Shown here piece by piece: positions 44,594-52,483 of a DNA stretch of 64,000 bases. Every line of letters starts with the position of its first letter. The first letter of the stretch is position 1. The DNA comes from Streptomyces sp. NRRL F-4489 (GTDB taxonomy: Bacteria > Actinomycetota > Actinomycetes > Streptomycetales > Streptomycetaceae). The stretch is taken from positions 31,775-95,774 of the forward strand of contig NZ_LLZI01000068.1 in NCBI RefSeq assembly GCF_001509485.1, in the 5' to 3' direction. The position numbers and the translations under genes were made by a program. Below the pieces are notes generated by a model that had not been told where the DNA came from, ran no database searches, and worked only from the letters and a program-made list of their open reading frames with translations.

Positions 44594-46075
44594 CTACCCC
44601 TCCCCCGTGACCGGCTCGGCGCCGTCCGGGACGGCCCCGCCCGGTTCCGTCCCGCGCTCCAGGTACGGCTCGCTGATCCGCTTCGGGCCGAACGGCCACT
44701 CGCGTTCGTGCCGGGCCCATACCAGGAACGCGGCCAGCCCGGCCGCCACCCAGGCCAGCGACCATTCGATGGGGTGCCGGCCGGGCGCGTTGCGGTCCGC
44801 GTAGCCGTAGATCACCAGCCAGCCGGCCAGCGCGACCAGGCTGGGCAGCGGGTAGAGCCACATCCGGTAGGGGCGGCGCAGCGCCGGCTGCCGGCGGCGC
44901 AGCACGGTGACCGCGGCCACCTGGGCCAGCGACTGAACGATCACCATCACCGTGGTCAGCAGCTGGATCACGGTCGTCAGATCGGTGTGCCGGCCCAGCA
45001 GGAAGCCGGCGGCCGTGGTGCCGCCCATGGTGAGCAGGCCCAGGACGGGGAAGCGGTGACGCGGGTGCAGCGTCCCGTAGGGGCGGAAGAAGACCCGGTC
45101 CCGGGCGGCGTCGCAGGGCACCCGGGAGCCGCCGAGCAGCCCGGTCAGGACGGAGGCGACGGCGGTGACCAGGATGAGGACGGTGACCGCGCCGGCGGCG
45201 GTCCGGCCCCAGGTGCGCTCCAGGACGGCGGAGGCGACCGAGGATCCCGCGGTGCTGTGCGGGTCGAGCATCTCCCGCCAGTCGACGACGCCCAGGGTGC
45301 CGATCTGGAGCAGCAGGTAGATCGCCATGATGCCCAGGATGGAGAGGAGGATGGCGCGCGGGAGGGTGCGGCCGGGGCGGCGGATCTCGGCGCCCATGTA
45401 GGCGGTGGTGTTGTAGCCGAGGTAGTCGTAGACGCCGATGGTGAGCCCGCCGGCGAATCCGGCCCAGAACTGAGCGGATGTCAGGTCCACCGCGTGCGCG
45501 GGGTAGGTGAAGGCCCGCTCGGGGCTGAAGTGGGTGAACGCCGCGACGATGACCAGCCCGACCGCGGCGATCATCACCGTCCACAGGACGACGGTGAGCC
45601 GGGCGATCCACTCCACCCGGCGCCACAGCAGCACCACGATGCCCACTGTCACCGCCAGCCCCACCGCGTCGCCCTGCCCCGGGCTCATCCCCGGCCACAG
45701 GTAACCCAGGTACTGCACGAAGCCGATGACACCGGTGGACATGCCCAGCGGGATGAACAGCATCGCCGTCCACACGAACAGAAACGGCATCAGCTTCCCG
45801 GTGCGGTACTGGAACGCCTGCCGCAGATAGACGTAGCTGCCGCCGGCCCCGGGGAGCGAGGCGCCCAGCTCCGCCCAGACCAGGCCGTCGGCGAGCGCCA
45901 GCACCGCGCCGGCCAGGAAGCCGATGACGGCCTGCGGTCCGCCGAACGCGGTCACCATCAGCGGGATGGTGACGAACGGGCCGATCCCGCACATCTGGCT
46001 CATGTTGATGGCGGTGGCCTGGAACAGTCCGATCCGGCGGACGAAGCCCACCCGTTCCCCGAGGAGGTCCGGCAT
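44594..46075 (-). CDS. APC-family amino-acid/polyamine permease
   Basis: 493-residue permease with about twelve transmembrane helices. The first has the APC motif MSQMCGIGPFVTIPLM (about residues 25-40), helix 2-3 contains ALADGLVWAELGASLPGAGGSYVYLR, and helix 6 contains YDYLGYNTTAYMGAEIRRP. The terminus is Glu/Pro/Gly-rich and cytosolic. It is convergent with the GH65 gene only 15 bp away. The substrate is not evident. Confidence 0.87.
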   Translation of the reverse strand: MPDLLGERVGFVRRIGLFQATAINMSQMCGIGPFVTIPLMVTAFGGPQAVIGFLAGAVLALADGLVWAELGASLPGAGGSYVYLRQAFQYRTGKLMPFLFVWTAMLFIPLGMSTGVIGFVQYLGYLWPGMSPGQGDAVGLAVTVGIVVLLWRRVEWIARLTVVLWTVMIAAVGLVIVAAFTHFSPERAFTYPAHAVDLTSAQFWAGFAGGLTIGVYDYLGYNTTAYMGAEIRRPGRTLPRAILLSILGIMAIYLLLQIGTLGVVDWREMLDPHSTAGSSVASAVLERTWGRTAAGAVTVLILVTAVASVLTGLLGGSRVPCDAARDRVFFRPYGTLHPRHRFPVLGLLTMGGTTAAGFLLGRHTDLTTVIQLLTTVMVIVQSLAQVAAVTVLRRRQPALRRPYRMWLYPLPSLVALAGWLVIYGYADRNAPGRHPIEWSLAWVAAGLAAFLVWARHEREWPFGPKRISEPYLERGTEPGGAVPDGAEPVTGEG

Positions 46076-46202
46076 GCCTCACGCCCCTTCCCCTGCCGGC
46101 GCGTACGCCGGTCGCGGCCCGTTCCGCCGCCCCAGGCTGGCACGTCCCGGTCCGCCGCGCACCGGTGCGGCCCCGAACCCGTCCGGCGAGCCGCTCGGCC
46201 CG

Positions 46203-46829
46203 CTACACCTCCGCGTACGCCTCCCCGCCCAGCTCCAGCCGCGCGGTGCCGGCCGTGGTGTCCGCCAGCCAGGCGCGGAACGCCGGGAGCTCCGCCTCCG
46301 GGAGCGCGACCTCGATGCGCACCTCGGCCCCGTAGGACACCTCGCGGACCGCGCGCCCGGTGGTGCGCAGGTCGTTCTCCAGGCGGCCCGCGCGCTGGTG
46401 GTCCACGGTGACCGCCGCCAGCCGGAACCGCTGCCGGGTCACCGTCCCGATCGCGTCCAGCGCCTCGCCCACCACGCCCCCGTAGGCCCGGATCAGCCCG
46501 CCCGCGCCCAGTTTGACGCCGCCGAAGTAGCGGGTGACCACGGCGACGGTGTAGCGCACCTCGCGCCGCACCAGCATCTGGAGCATCGGCACCCCGGCCG
46601 TACCGCCGGGCTCCCCGTCGTCGCTGGCCTTCTGGACGGCGCCATCGGCCCCGAGGACGTACGCGAAGCAGTGGTGCCGGGCGGTCGGGTGCTCCTTGCG
46701 GACCCGCGCGATGACGGCCTGGGCCTCCGCCTCCGTCGCGGCCGGCGCCAGCGCGCACAGGAAGCGGGACTTGCTGATCTCGATCTCGTGGACGCCCGCA
46801 CGGGCCACGGTCCGGTACTGCTCCTGCAT
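46203..46829 (-). CDS. YigZ/IMPACT-family protein
   Basis: 208-residue protein with the N-terminal UPF0029/IMPACT domain (about residues 15-125: SKSRFLCALAPAATEAEA, HHCFAYVLG, SDDGEPGGTAGVPML, VVTRYFGGVKLGAGGLIRAY) and the C-terminal DUF1949 RRM-like domain (about 140-200). This conserved bacterial family is linked to ribosome or translation-stress functions, but the biochemical role is not settled. It is monocistronic. Confidence 0.92.
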   Translation of the reverse strand: MQEQYRTVARAGVHEIEISKSRFLCALAPAATEAEAQAVIARVRKEHPTARHHCFAYVLGADGAVQKASDDGEPGGTAGVPMLQMLVRREVRYTVAVVTRYFGGVKLGAGGLIRAYGGVVGEALDAIGTVTRQRFRLAAVTVDHQRAGRLENDLRTTGRAVREVSYGAEVRIEVALPEAELPAFRAWLADTTAGTARLELGGEAYAEV

Positions 46830-47068
46830 CCGACCAGCCTAAGCGGCGCGCGGCGGGGGCCGGCCGGGGCGTCCGGGGGCCGCGCCGCGCTGCGGCATCC
46901 GCCGTACGGGCGCAGGGCGCACCGCCGGGCGGCGTACCCGGGGCGTCCGCACGGTGCGTCGGGGAGACGTCCGGGGCGCCCGTGGGCACTGTGGCGGGAG
47001 GCGGGACCCGGCGTCCCCGGACGGTCCGGCGCCCCGCGGAACGGAACGGCGGCTCGGCGGAGGACGGG

Positions 47069-47887
47069 ATGGACGACAGCACACAGGCGGCGATGACGGC
47101 CGGCGTTCCGGTGACCGGCGAGGAGATGCCGGTGCCGCCCCCCGAGGTCGTCGAGGCGGCCCGCGAGGCACCGGATCACTGGCTGGCCATGGTGGACCTG
47201 ACCTGGTCGGGCGAGGGCGCGCCACCGCTGTGGGCGGTGATCGGGCAGTGGCGCTCCGGCCCGGACGGCGCGATCGAGGAGTGGCGGGACAACCCGGAGT
47301 ACCGGCCGTCGCCGCAGATGCTGGACTGGGCGGACCCCACCGACCCGGTGGACCGCGCGGTGCAGCTCGCCGCCACCGGGTACGGCCCGGAGCGGGCGGT
47401 GTGGGAGGAGCTGGCGCGGGCGGAGGTGTCCGTCCTGGTGACCGCCGGCGGGGCGCCGCTGTCCGCGGCCTCCCCCGAGGGCGCTCCGGTCGTACCCGTC
47501 TACACGGCGGCGGCCCAGCTGGAACCGGTGGGCCGGCTGCTCTACGACCGGCGGCCGGTGGCCGGCCTGCTGGGGCAGCTGCCACCGGGCCACGCCCTCT
47601 ACGTCAACCCGGCCGGGGCGGTGAGCATGGTCGTGGAGCCGGCGCGGCTGCAGGCGGCGCTCAGCGCGGCGGGCGGTACGACGGGCGGTACGTCGGGCGG
47701 CGCCGGGGCCGGGAGCGGGGCCGGGGACCGCGGCCGCGAGCCGGCCGCCGCGGCGGCGGCGCTGCGGCCGGGCACCGGCGCGGGCGCCCCGGAACCGGTG
47801 GCCGCCGGCCGGGCCATCGGCAAACCGGCCCGCTCCGCGGCCACCACCCGCGTCCCCGCCGCCGGCGCGCCCCGCGCCACCGGCTGA
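47069..47887 (+). CDS. SseB-domain protein, type VII secretion-associated family
   Basis: 272 residues. The N-terminal part (about 35-115) with DHWLAMVDLTWSGEGAPPLWAVIGQW and EEWRDNPEYRPSP matches the Streptomyces family called type VII secretion system-associated protein. The following region (about 120-195: VLVTAGGAPLSAASPEGAPVVPVYT) is an SseB-like fold. The last 70 residues are Gly/Ala-rich and disordered. The ATG at 47069 follows GGAGG. No Esx, EccC or other T7SS gene is nearby, so its link to secretion here is unproven. Confidence 0.72.
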   Translation: MDDSTQAAMTAGVPVTGEEMPVPPPEVVEAAREAPDHWLAMVDLTWSGEGAPPLWAVIGQWRSGPDGAIEEWRDNPEYRPSPQMLDWADPTDPVDRAVQLAATGYGPERAVWEELARAEVSVLVTAGGAPLSAASPEGAPVVPVYTAAAQLEPVGRLLYDRRPVAGLLGQLPPGHALYVNPAGAVSMVVEPARLQAALSAAGGTTGGTSGGAGAGSGAGDRGREPAAAAAALRPGTGAGAPEPVAAGRAIGKPARSAATTRVPAAGAPRATG

Positions 47888-47906
47888 CCGCCGCCCGCTG
47901 CGGCCT

Positions 47907-47991
47907 GCGGCAGGCGACGAAGCCGCCGCCCTTGAACCGCCCCGGTGCGTTCCGCGGCAGGCGACGAAGCCGCCGCCCTTGAACCGCCCCG
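47907..47991. repeat. 38-bp exact direct repeat, period 47 bp
   Basis: Two identical 38-bp copies (47907-47944 and 47954-47991) in the gap after the SseB-domain gene. The end of the second copy forms part of the left arm of the hairpin that follows. Probably a recent local duplication; no function is evident. Confidence 0.85.
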
Positions 47992-48016
47992 CCCGTCTTC
48001 CCCTTCGGGCGGGGCG
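47985..48016 (+). terminator. Hairpin terminator after the SseB-domain gene
   Basis: Perfect 11-bp stem CGCCCCGCCCG/CGGGCGGGGCG with a ten-base pyrimidine-rich loop, about 100 bp after the stop codon and before the CoA-binding protein gene. Confidence 0.65.
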
Positions 48017-48167
48017 TTCCCCTGCCGTCTCCCGGTGCGGCGTCGGCGGCGCCACCACCGCCGCACCGGGGCCGTCACCGTCCGTGAGAATTTCCTCGTC
48101 GGGGCGGGAATCTTCGGGCCCGCGCGGCCGTTGGCTCAGTCAGAAACGACCAGCGCAGGAGGCAGTG

Positions 48168-48575
48168 GTGTACGGCGACCCCAAGACGATCCGCACGATC
48201 CTCACCGAACTCGGCGACACCTGGGCCGTGGTGGGACTGTCGAACAACGACCGGCGTCCCGCGTACGGCGTCGCCAAGGTGCTCCAGGAGTACGGCAAGC
48301 GGATCGTGCCGGTGCACCCCAAGGCCGAGACGGTGCACGGCGAGCCGGGCTACGCGTCGCTGGAGGAGATCCCCTTCCCCGTCGACGTGGTCGATGTGTT
48401 CGTCCGCAGCGAGCTGGCCGGGGCGGTCGCCGACGACGCGGTGGCGGCCGGTGCCAAGGCCGTCTGGTTCCAGCTCGGGGTCGTCGACGAGCACGCCTGG
48501 GACCGCGTACGCGACGCCGGGCTGGAGATGGTGATGGACCGCTGCCCGGCGATCGAGATACCCCGGCTCGGCTGA
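48168..48575 (+). CDS. CoA-binding protein (YccU-like)
   Basis: 135-residue single Rossmann domain of the CoA_binding family. Key segments are WAVVGLSNNDRRPAYGVAKVLQEYGKRIVPVHPKA near the N-terminus, VDVVDVFVRSELA, and AVWFQLGVV. Related to the N-terminal domain of succinyl-CoA synthetase alpha and to YccU; it probably binds CoA or another nucleotide without catalysis. Of two adjacent GTG codons, 48168 sits five bases after AGGAGG and is preferred to 48165. Confidence 0.87.
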   Translation: MYGDPKTIRTILTELGDTWAVVGLSNNDRRPAYGVAKVLQEYGKRIVPVHPKAETVHGEPGYASLEEIPFPVDVVDVFVRSELAGAVADDAVAAGAKAVWFQLGVVDEHAWDRVRDAGLEMVMDRCPAIEIPRLG

Positions 48576-48656
48576 GCCCGGCGGCGGGCCAGTGGACAGG
48601 GGGACCGTACGGCCGCACGTTCCGGACCGGCCGCGAGGACCGGCGGAGGTCTGCCC

Positions 48657-48662
48657 TAGCAT
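48657..48662 (+). promoter_or_regulatory. -10 box TAGCAT of the GNAT gene
   Basis: TAGCAT ends six bases before the ATG at 48669 with no ribosome-binding site; a leaderless transcript is likely. Confidence 0.5.
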
Positions 48663-48668
48663 CCCGCC

Positions 48669-49241
48669 ATGACCACGCCACGTGCCGCCCGTCCCGAGGA
48701 TGCCGCAGAGTTGGTCCGGCTGCGCCGGCTGATGTTCCTGGCCATGAACGGGCGGGCCGAGCCCGGCCGCTGGGAGCGGAACGCCGAGGCGGTGGCCCGC
48801 CGTCAGCTGGCGGGACCGGACGCCCCGCTGACCGCCTTCGTGGTGGACGGCGAGGCGGACGGGCCCGGCGCGGACGGGCCGCATCTCGCGGCGTGCGCGC
48901 TCGGCCGGATCGACGAGCGGCTGCCGTCCCCGGTCAACCCCACGGGCCGGGTCGGCTTCGTCTTCAACGTCTGCACCGATCCCCGCTATCGGGGCCGGGG
49001 TTACGCCCGGGCCGCGACGCAGGCGCTGGTGGCGTGGTTCGCGCGGCAGGGCGTCGGCCGGATCGATCTGCACGCCACGGACGCGGCCGAAGGGCTCTAC
49101 CGCAGCCTCGGCTTCACCGAGCACGCCATCCCGCTGTCGCTGAAGCTGGGCCCGCGCCCGGACGGCGCGGACGCAGCAATGGGCGCGGCCCCGGCAACCG
49201 ACGCGCACGCGGCGAGCGGAGCGGACGCGGCGGCCGGCTGA
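48669..49241 (+). CDS. GNAT-family N-acetyltransferase
   Basis: 190-residue acetyltransferase. Motif A is FVFNVCTDPRYRGRGYARAATQAL (about residues 97-120) with the acetyl-CoA loop RGRGYA, and motif B is RIDLHATDAAEGLYRSLGF. The last 25 residues are Ala/Asp-rich and disordered. The start is leaderless. It is convergent with the YbaK-type gene, with a hairpin in the gap. Substrate unknown. Confidence 0.87.
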   Translation: MTTPRAARPEDAAELVRLRRLMFLAMNGRAEPGRWERNAEAVARRQLAGPDAPLTAFVVDGEADGPGADGPHLAACALGRIDERLPSPVNPTGRVGFVFNVCTDPRYRGRGYARAATQALVAWFARQGVGRIDLHATDAAEGLYRSLGFTEHAIPLSLKLGPRPDGADAAMGAAPATDAHAASGADAAAG

Positions 49242-49265
49242 GCAACGGACCGAGCGCAGACCCCT

Positions 49266-49296
49266 CCGGCAGGCGGGAAACGGCCCCGCCCGCCGG
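49266..49296. terminator. Imperfect hairpin between convergent genes
   Basis: Stem of eleven G-C pairs interrupted by one A-C mismatch, loop about eight bases, between the GNAT and YbaK-type genes. Probably a bidirectional terminator. Confidence 0.45.
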
Positions 49297-49324
49297 GAGC
49301 GCCTCCGTCAGCCGGGAACGCCCG

Positions 49325-49885
49325 TCAGGCGTGAACGCCCAGCCCTTCCAGGACGGTCGCGCCGGGCAGGCCGGCCAGCGCCTTGCCGGGGACGATCAGC
49401 TTGCCGCGGCGGCTGCCGCTGCCGATCAGCAGGTACGGGGCGTCGGCGACCGCGGCGTCGACCAGCAGCGGCCAGGCGGCGGGCAGGCCGATCGGGGTGA
49501 TGCCGCCGTACTCCATACCGCTGTCGCCGACCGCGGTGTCCATCGGCGCGAACGACGCCTTGCGCGCGCCCAGATGGCGGCGGACGACGCCGTTGACGTC
49601 GACGCGGGTGGTGGACAGGACCACGCAGGCGGCCAGATGGGTCTCACCGGCGCGCTTGCCGGCCACCACCACGCAGTTCGCCGACTGCTCCAGCAGCCAG
49701 GGACCGTAGTGGCCGACGAGGAGTTCGGTGTCCGCGATGGCCGGGTCGGTGTCGACGTAGCGGATCTCGTCCACGGGCACGGGGCCGCGCCAGTCGCGGA
49801 GGGCGGCGGCCACCGGGCCGGGCAGCAGGTCCAGGCACGCGGTGGCGGGCCGGACGTCGTCGAAGGCATCCATCGGCACGGGCAT
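49325..49885 (-). CDS. YbaK/ProX-type aminoacyl-tRNA deacylase
   Basis: 186-residue YbaK/EbsC-fold protein. Conserved elements are CVVVAGKRAGETHLAACVVL with the lysine of the active site, RRHLGARKASFAPMDTAV, and GMEYGGITPIGLP (about 125-137), the signature region of trans-editing domains. These enzymes hydrolyse mischarged tRNA such as Ala- or Cys-tRNA(Pro); the exact specificity cannot be told. Confidence 0.87.
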   Translation of the reverse strand: MPVPMDAFDDVRPATACLDLLPGPVAAALRDWRGPVPVDEIRYVDTDPAIADTELLVGHYGPWLLEQSANCVVVAGKRAGETHLAACVVLSTTRVDVNGVVRRHLGARKASFAPMDTAVGDSGMEYGGITPIGLPAAWPLLVDAAVADAPYLLIGSGSRRGKLIVPGKALAGLPGATVLEGLGVHA

Positions 49886-50032
49886 ACCCGCAACTTAGCA
49901 GCCGTCCCGGGGCCCGCGGACCGGATCAATGATCATCGCCATGGACGCCCGGCCGCCCGGCGCCCCGGCCGCGTGCGGGCCACCGCGCCGCGAACCGCCG
50001 TACCCGGACGGCCGCTTCCGGCCGCCCCTCAA

Positions 50033-50782
50033 CTACCCGTCCGCCTCCGCCTTCTCCCACTCCCCCAGCGCCAGCAGCTGCTCCGGGGTGACGCCGTCCG
50101 GGATCGGCACCGGCGCGGGCGTCCGCAGCGGCGGCTGCCAGCCCGCGTCCGGCTCCCAGCGGCGGACGACGCGGGCGGGCGCCCCGGCCACCACCGCGTG
50201 GTCGGGCACCTCGCCCCGCACCACCGACCCGGCCGCCACCACCACGTTCCGCCCCAGCCGCGCGCCGGGGAGGATGACCGCCCCGGTGCCGACCCAGCCG
50301 CCCGGCCCGATGGCGACCGGATCGGTGCGCGGCCACTGCTTCCCGACCGGCGTCCGCGGGTCGTCGTAACTGTGGTTGGTGGTGGTCACATAGACCCCGG
50401 GCCCGAAGAAGCAGTCGTCCCCTATCGTCAGCCGGACGTCGGCGATGACATGGCTGCCGCGGCCCAGCACCACCCCGTTGCCCAGCGTCAGGATCGGGTC
50501 CGGGCCGAGGTCCAGATCGGGCATCATGCCCGCGGTCAGCGTCACGTCCTGGCCGATGATGCAGTGGTCGCCCAGCTCGATCCACGGGTCGCCGAAGACC
50601 GTGCCCTGCGGGAACGCCAGCCGGGTGCCGTGGCCGATCCGGCGGAAGCGGTACGGGCCCGGGCGCTCGGCGGTGACGGCCGCGCTCTCCCGCACCCAGC
50701 GCGCCCCGCGGTGGACGGCGCGGGACACCGCCCGGCGCCGCCAGGCCGTCAGGGATGAGAACACGTTCTGGTTTATCGGCAC
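50033..50782 (-). CDS. Left-handed beta-helix acyltransferase (CatB/NodL-like)
   Basis: 249 residues with repeated hexapeptides of a left-handed beta helix (about residues 55-205: WIELGDHCIIGQDVTL, ILTLGNGVVLGRGSHVIA, IGDDCFFGPGVYVTTTNH, VWVGTGAVILPGARLG-type coils). The catalytic His is probably in TTTNHSYDDP (about 130-139). It resembles sugar or xenobiotic O-acetyltransferases. The GTG at 50782 has a TACGGT box six bases upstream, suggesting a leaderless mRNA. Acceptor unknown. Confidence 0.85.
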   Translation of the reverse strand: MPINQNVFSSLTAWRRRAVSRAVHRGARWVRESAAVTAERPGPYRFRRIGHGTRLAFPQGTVFGDPWIELGDHCIIGQDVTLTAGMMPDLDLGPDPILTLGNGVVLGRGSHVIADVRLTIGDDCFFGPGVYVTTTNHSYDDPRTPVGKQWPRTDPVAIGPGGWVGTGAVILPGARLGRNVVVAAGSVVRGEVPDHAVVAGAPARVVRRWEPDAGWQPPLRTPAPVPIPDGVTPEQLLALGEWEKAEADG

Positions 50783-50788
50783 CCGGAC

Positions 50789-50794
50789 ACCGTA
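50789..50794 (-). promoter_or_regulatory. -10 box TACGGT of the acyltransferase
   Basis: On the minus strand TACGGT ends six bases before the GTG at 50782; no ribosome-binding site is visible. Confidence 0.45.
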
Positions 50795-50926
50795 CTCAGC
50801 CCGCCCGGCACCCGGCCGCGCGCCGGCCTGTGATCTTCGCCCCACCCCCGCCCGGCCCCGCCGTCCCCGGCCCGGGTCGTCTACGGTGCTGCTGGCGCGG
50901 CACGAGACCGGCGAGGAGAAGCGCAG

Positions 50927-51493
50927 ATGACAGCACGGCCAGTGATTTCCGCGGTGGGCGAGGACCGGCCCCGGATCGACCCCGGGGCGTACACCGCTCC
51001 GACCTCCGTCGTCGTCGGCGACGTGACCCTGGCCGCCGGCGCGAGCGTCTGGTACCACGCGGTGCTGCGCGGTGACTGCGGCCCGATCGCCCTGGGCGCG
51101 GACAGCAACATCCAGGACAACTGCACGGTGCACGTGGACCCGGGCTTCCCGGTGACGGTCGGCGAGCGGGTCTCGGTCGGCCACAACGCCGTACTGCACG
51201 GCTGCACGGTGGAGGACGACGTCCTGGTCGGCATGGGTGCCACGGTCCTCAACGGCGCGCACATCGGGGCGGGTTCGCTGATCGCGGCGCAGGCGCTGGT
51301 GCCGCAGGGGATGCGGGTGCCGCCGGGCTCCCTGGTCGCCGGCGTCCCGGCCCGGGTCAAGCGCGAACTGACCCCGGAGGAGCGGGAGTCCATCAAGCTG
51401 AACGCGGCGATGTATCGGGAACTGGCCGCCCGCCACCGGACGTCGGTCCCGGACGGCACGGACGGTGCGGACACCGCGGACACCGCGGACTGA
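50927..51493 (+). CDS. Gamma-class carbonic anhydrase-like protein
   Basis: 188-residue left-handed beta-helix protein of the gamma-CA/YrdA family. The proximal ligand pattern includes RGDCGPIALGADSNIQDNCTVHV (His of the first coil), then VGHNAVLHGC with the two further zinc-ligand histidines, and a C-terminal helix. Metal-dependent carbonic anhydrase or acyl-CoA-binding activity is possible. The last residues form a short GTDGADTADTAD repeat. The gene is divergent from the previous beta-helix acyltransferase gene. Confidence 0.9.
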   Translation: MTARPVISAVGEDRPRIDPGAYTAPTSVVVGDVTLAAGASVWYHAVLRGDCGPIALGADSNIQDNCTVHVDPGFPVTVGERVSVGHNAVLHGCTVEDDVLVGMGATVLNGAHIGAGSLIAAQALVPQGMRVPPGSLVAGVPARVKRELTPEERESIKLNAAMYRELAARHRTSVPDGTDGADTADTAD

Positions 51494-51587
51494 TCACGCG
51501 GCGGCATCGCGGGCCCGGCGGCGCGGGCCCGATGGCGCGGGGCACGGTGGTGCGGCCTGGTCAGGGCCGCACCGGCGGTTCCGCGTC

Positions 51588-51673
51588 CCCCGTTACGCAA
51601 GGGATCGTCCCCTGTTGCGTACGGGACCGATCCCCGTTACGCCCGGGATCGTCCCCGTTCCGTACGGGTTCAG
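51588..51673. repeat. Four tandem 21-23-bp repeats at a convergent gene junction
   Basis: Four head-to-tail imperfect copies with consensus CCCCGTTACGTACGGGATCGT, each able to fold as CCCG...CGGG. They fill the gap between the gamma-carbonic anhydrase stop and the enoyl-CoA hydratase stop, overlapping the latter by four bases. Likely a repeat-built bidirectional terminator or protein-binding array. Confidence 0.75.
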
Positions 51674-52434
51674 CCCCGCCGGGCGTAGCGGTCCACGCTG
51701 AGCGCCGACGACAGCAGCTCCGCGTCGAAGAGCGAGGCGTCCGCGAGCCGGTTGGCGCCGCCGTACGCGTTGATCATCAGCTTCGCGGTGCGCAGCGCCG
51801 ACGGCGACCGCCGGACCAGCGGCTTGGTCCACCGCGCGATCACCGCGTCCAGCTCGTCCTCGGGGACGGCCTTGTGGAGGAGGGACAGCTCCCGCGCGGT
51901 CGCGGCGTCGAAGGTGTCGGCGGTCAGGATCAGTTCGCGGACCTTGGCGGCGCCGATCTCGTGCAGCAGGCGGGGCATGATGCCGCCCCAGGCGGGCGGT
52001 ACGCCGAGGCCGAGCTCCGGCAGCCGGAAGCGGCAGGTGTCGGCGCCGGCCCGCAGATCGCAGAAGAGCGCCAGGCCCACCCCGGCCCCGATCACGCCGC
52101 CGTGCAGCCGGGCGATGGTCACCACGTCGGTGGTGGCGAGCGCGTCGCACACCCGGCGGGCCTTGTTGCCCAGGGCGCGCAGCGCCAGCCCGCGCGGATC
52201 CTCGTCGAGCAGGGCGGGGAATTCGGCGCGGTCGCCGCCCAGGCAGAAGTCGTCGCCGGCGCCGGAGAGGACCAGTACCCGTATGCCGGTCTCGTCGTCC
52301 AGTGCCCCGAGGACGGTGAGGAGGTCGTCCAGGACGGGGCCGGAGATCGCGTTGCCGGTCTCGGGGACGTTGAGCTGTACGCGCAGGACGGGGCCGTCCT
52401 GGGCGACGAGCAGGGTCTTGAAGTCGTGCGTCAT
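51670..52434 (-). CDS. Enoyl-CoA hydratase/isomerase-family protein
   Basis: 254-residue crotonase-fold protein. The oxyanion-hole regions are VLVLSGAGDDFCLGGDRAEF (about residues 52-71) and ARLHGGVIGAGVGLALFCDLR (about 105-125). Of the two catalytic glutamates, one position is held by the acidic residue in RLPELGLGVPPAWGG. The ATG at 52434 follows AAGGAAC. It lies 49 bp after the P450 gene on the same strand, so it probably ends the conservon-associated transcript. Substrate unknown. Confidence 0.85.
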   Translation of the reverse strand: MTHDFKTLLVAQDGPVLRVQLNVPETGNAISGPVLDDLLTVLGALDDETGIRVLVLSGAGDDFCLGGDRAEFPALLDEDPRGLALRALGNKARRVCDALATTDVVTIARLHGGVIGAGVGLALFCDLRAGADTCRFRLPELGLGVPPAWGGIMPRLLHEIGAAKVRELILTADTFDAATARELSLLHKAVPEDELDAVIARWTKPLVRRSPSALRTAKLMINAYGGANRLADASLFDAELLSSALSVDRYARRG

Positions 52435-52483
52435 GGTGTTCCTTGGGTCGTAGAGCCGGTGTGCCGGGGGGACGGGGCTCCCG

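Noticed and set aside
47069..47887. Type VII secretion locus
   Set aside because: Only one secretion-associated protein is present; no Esx, EccB/C/D/E or mycosin gene is in the window.
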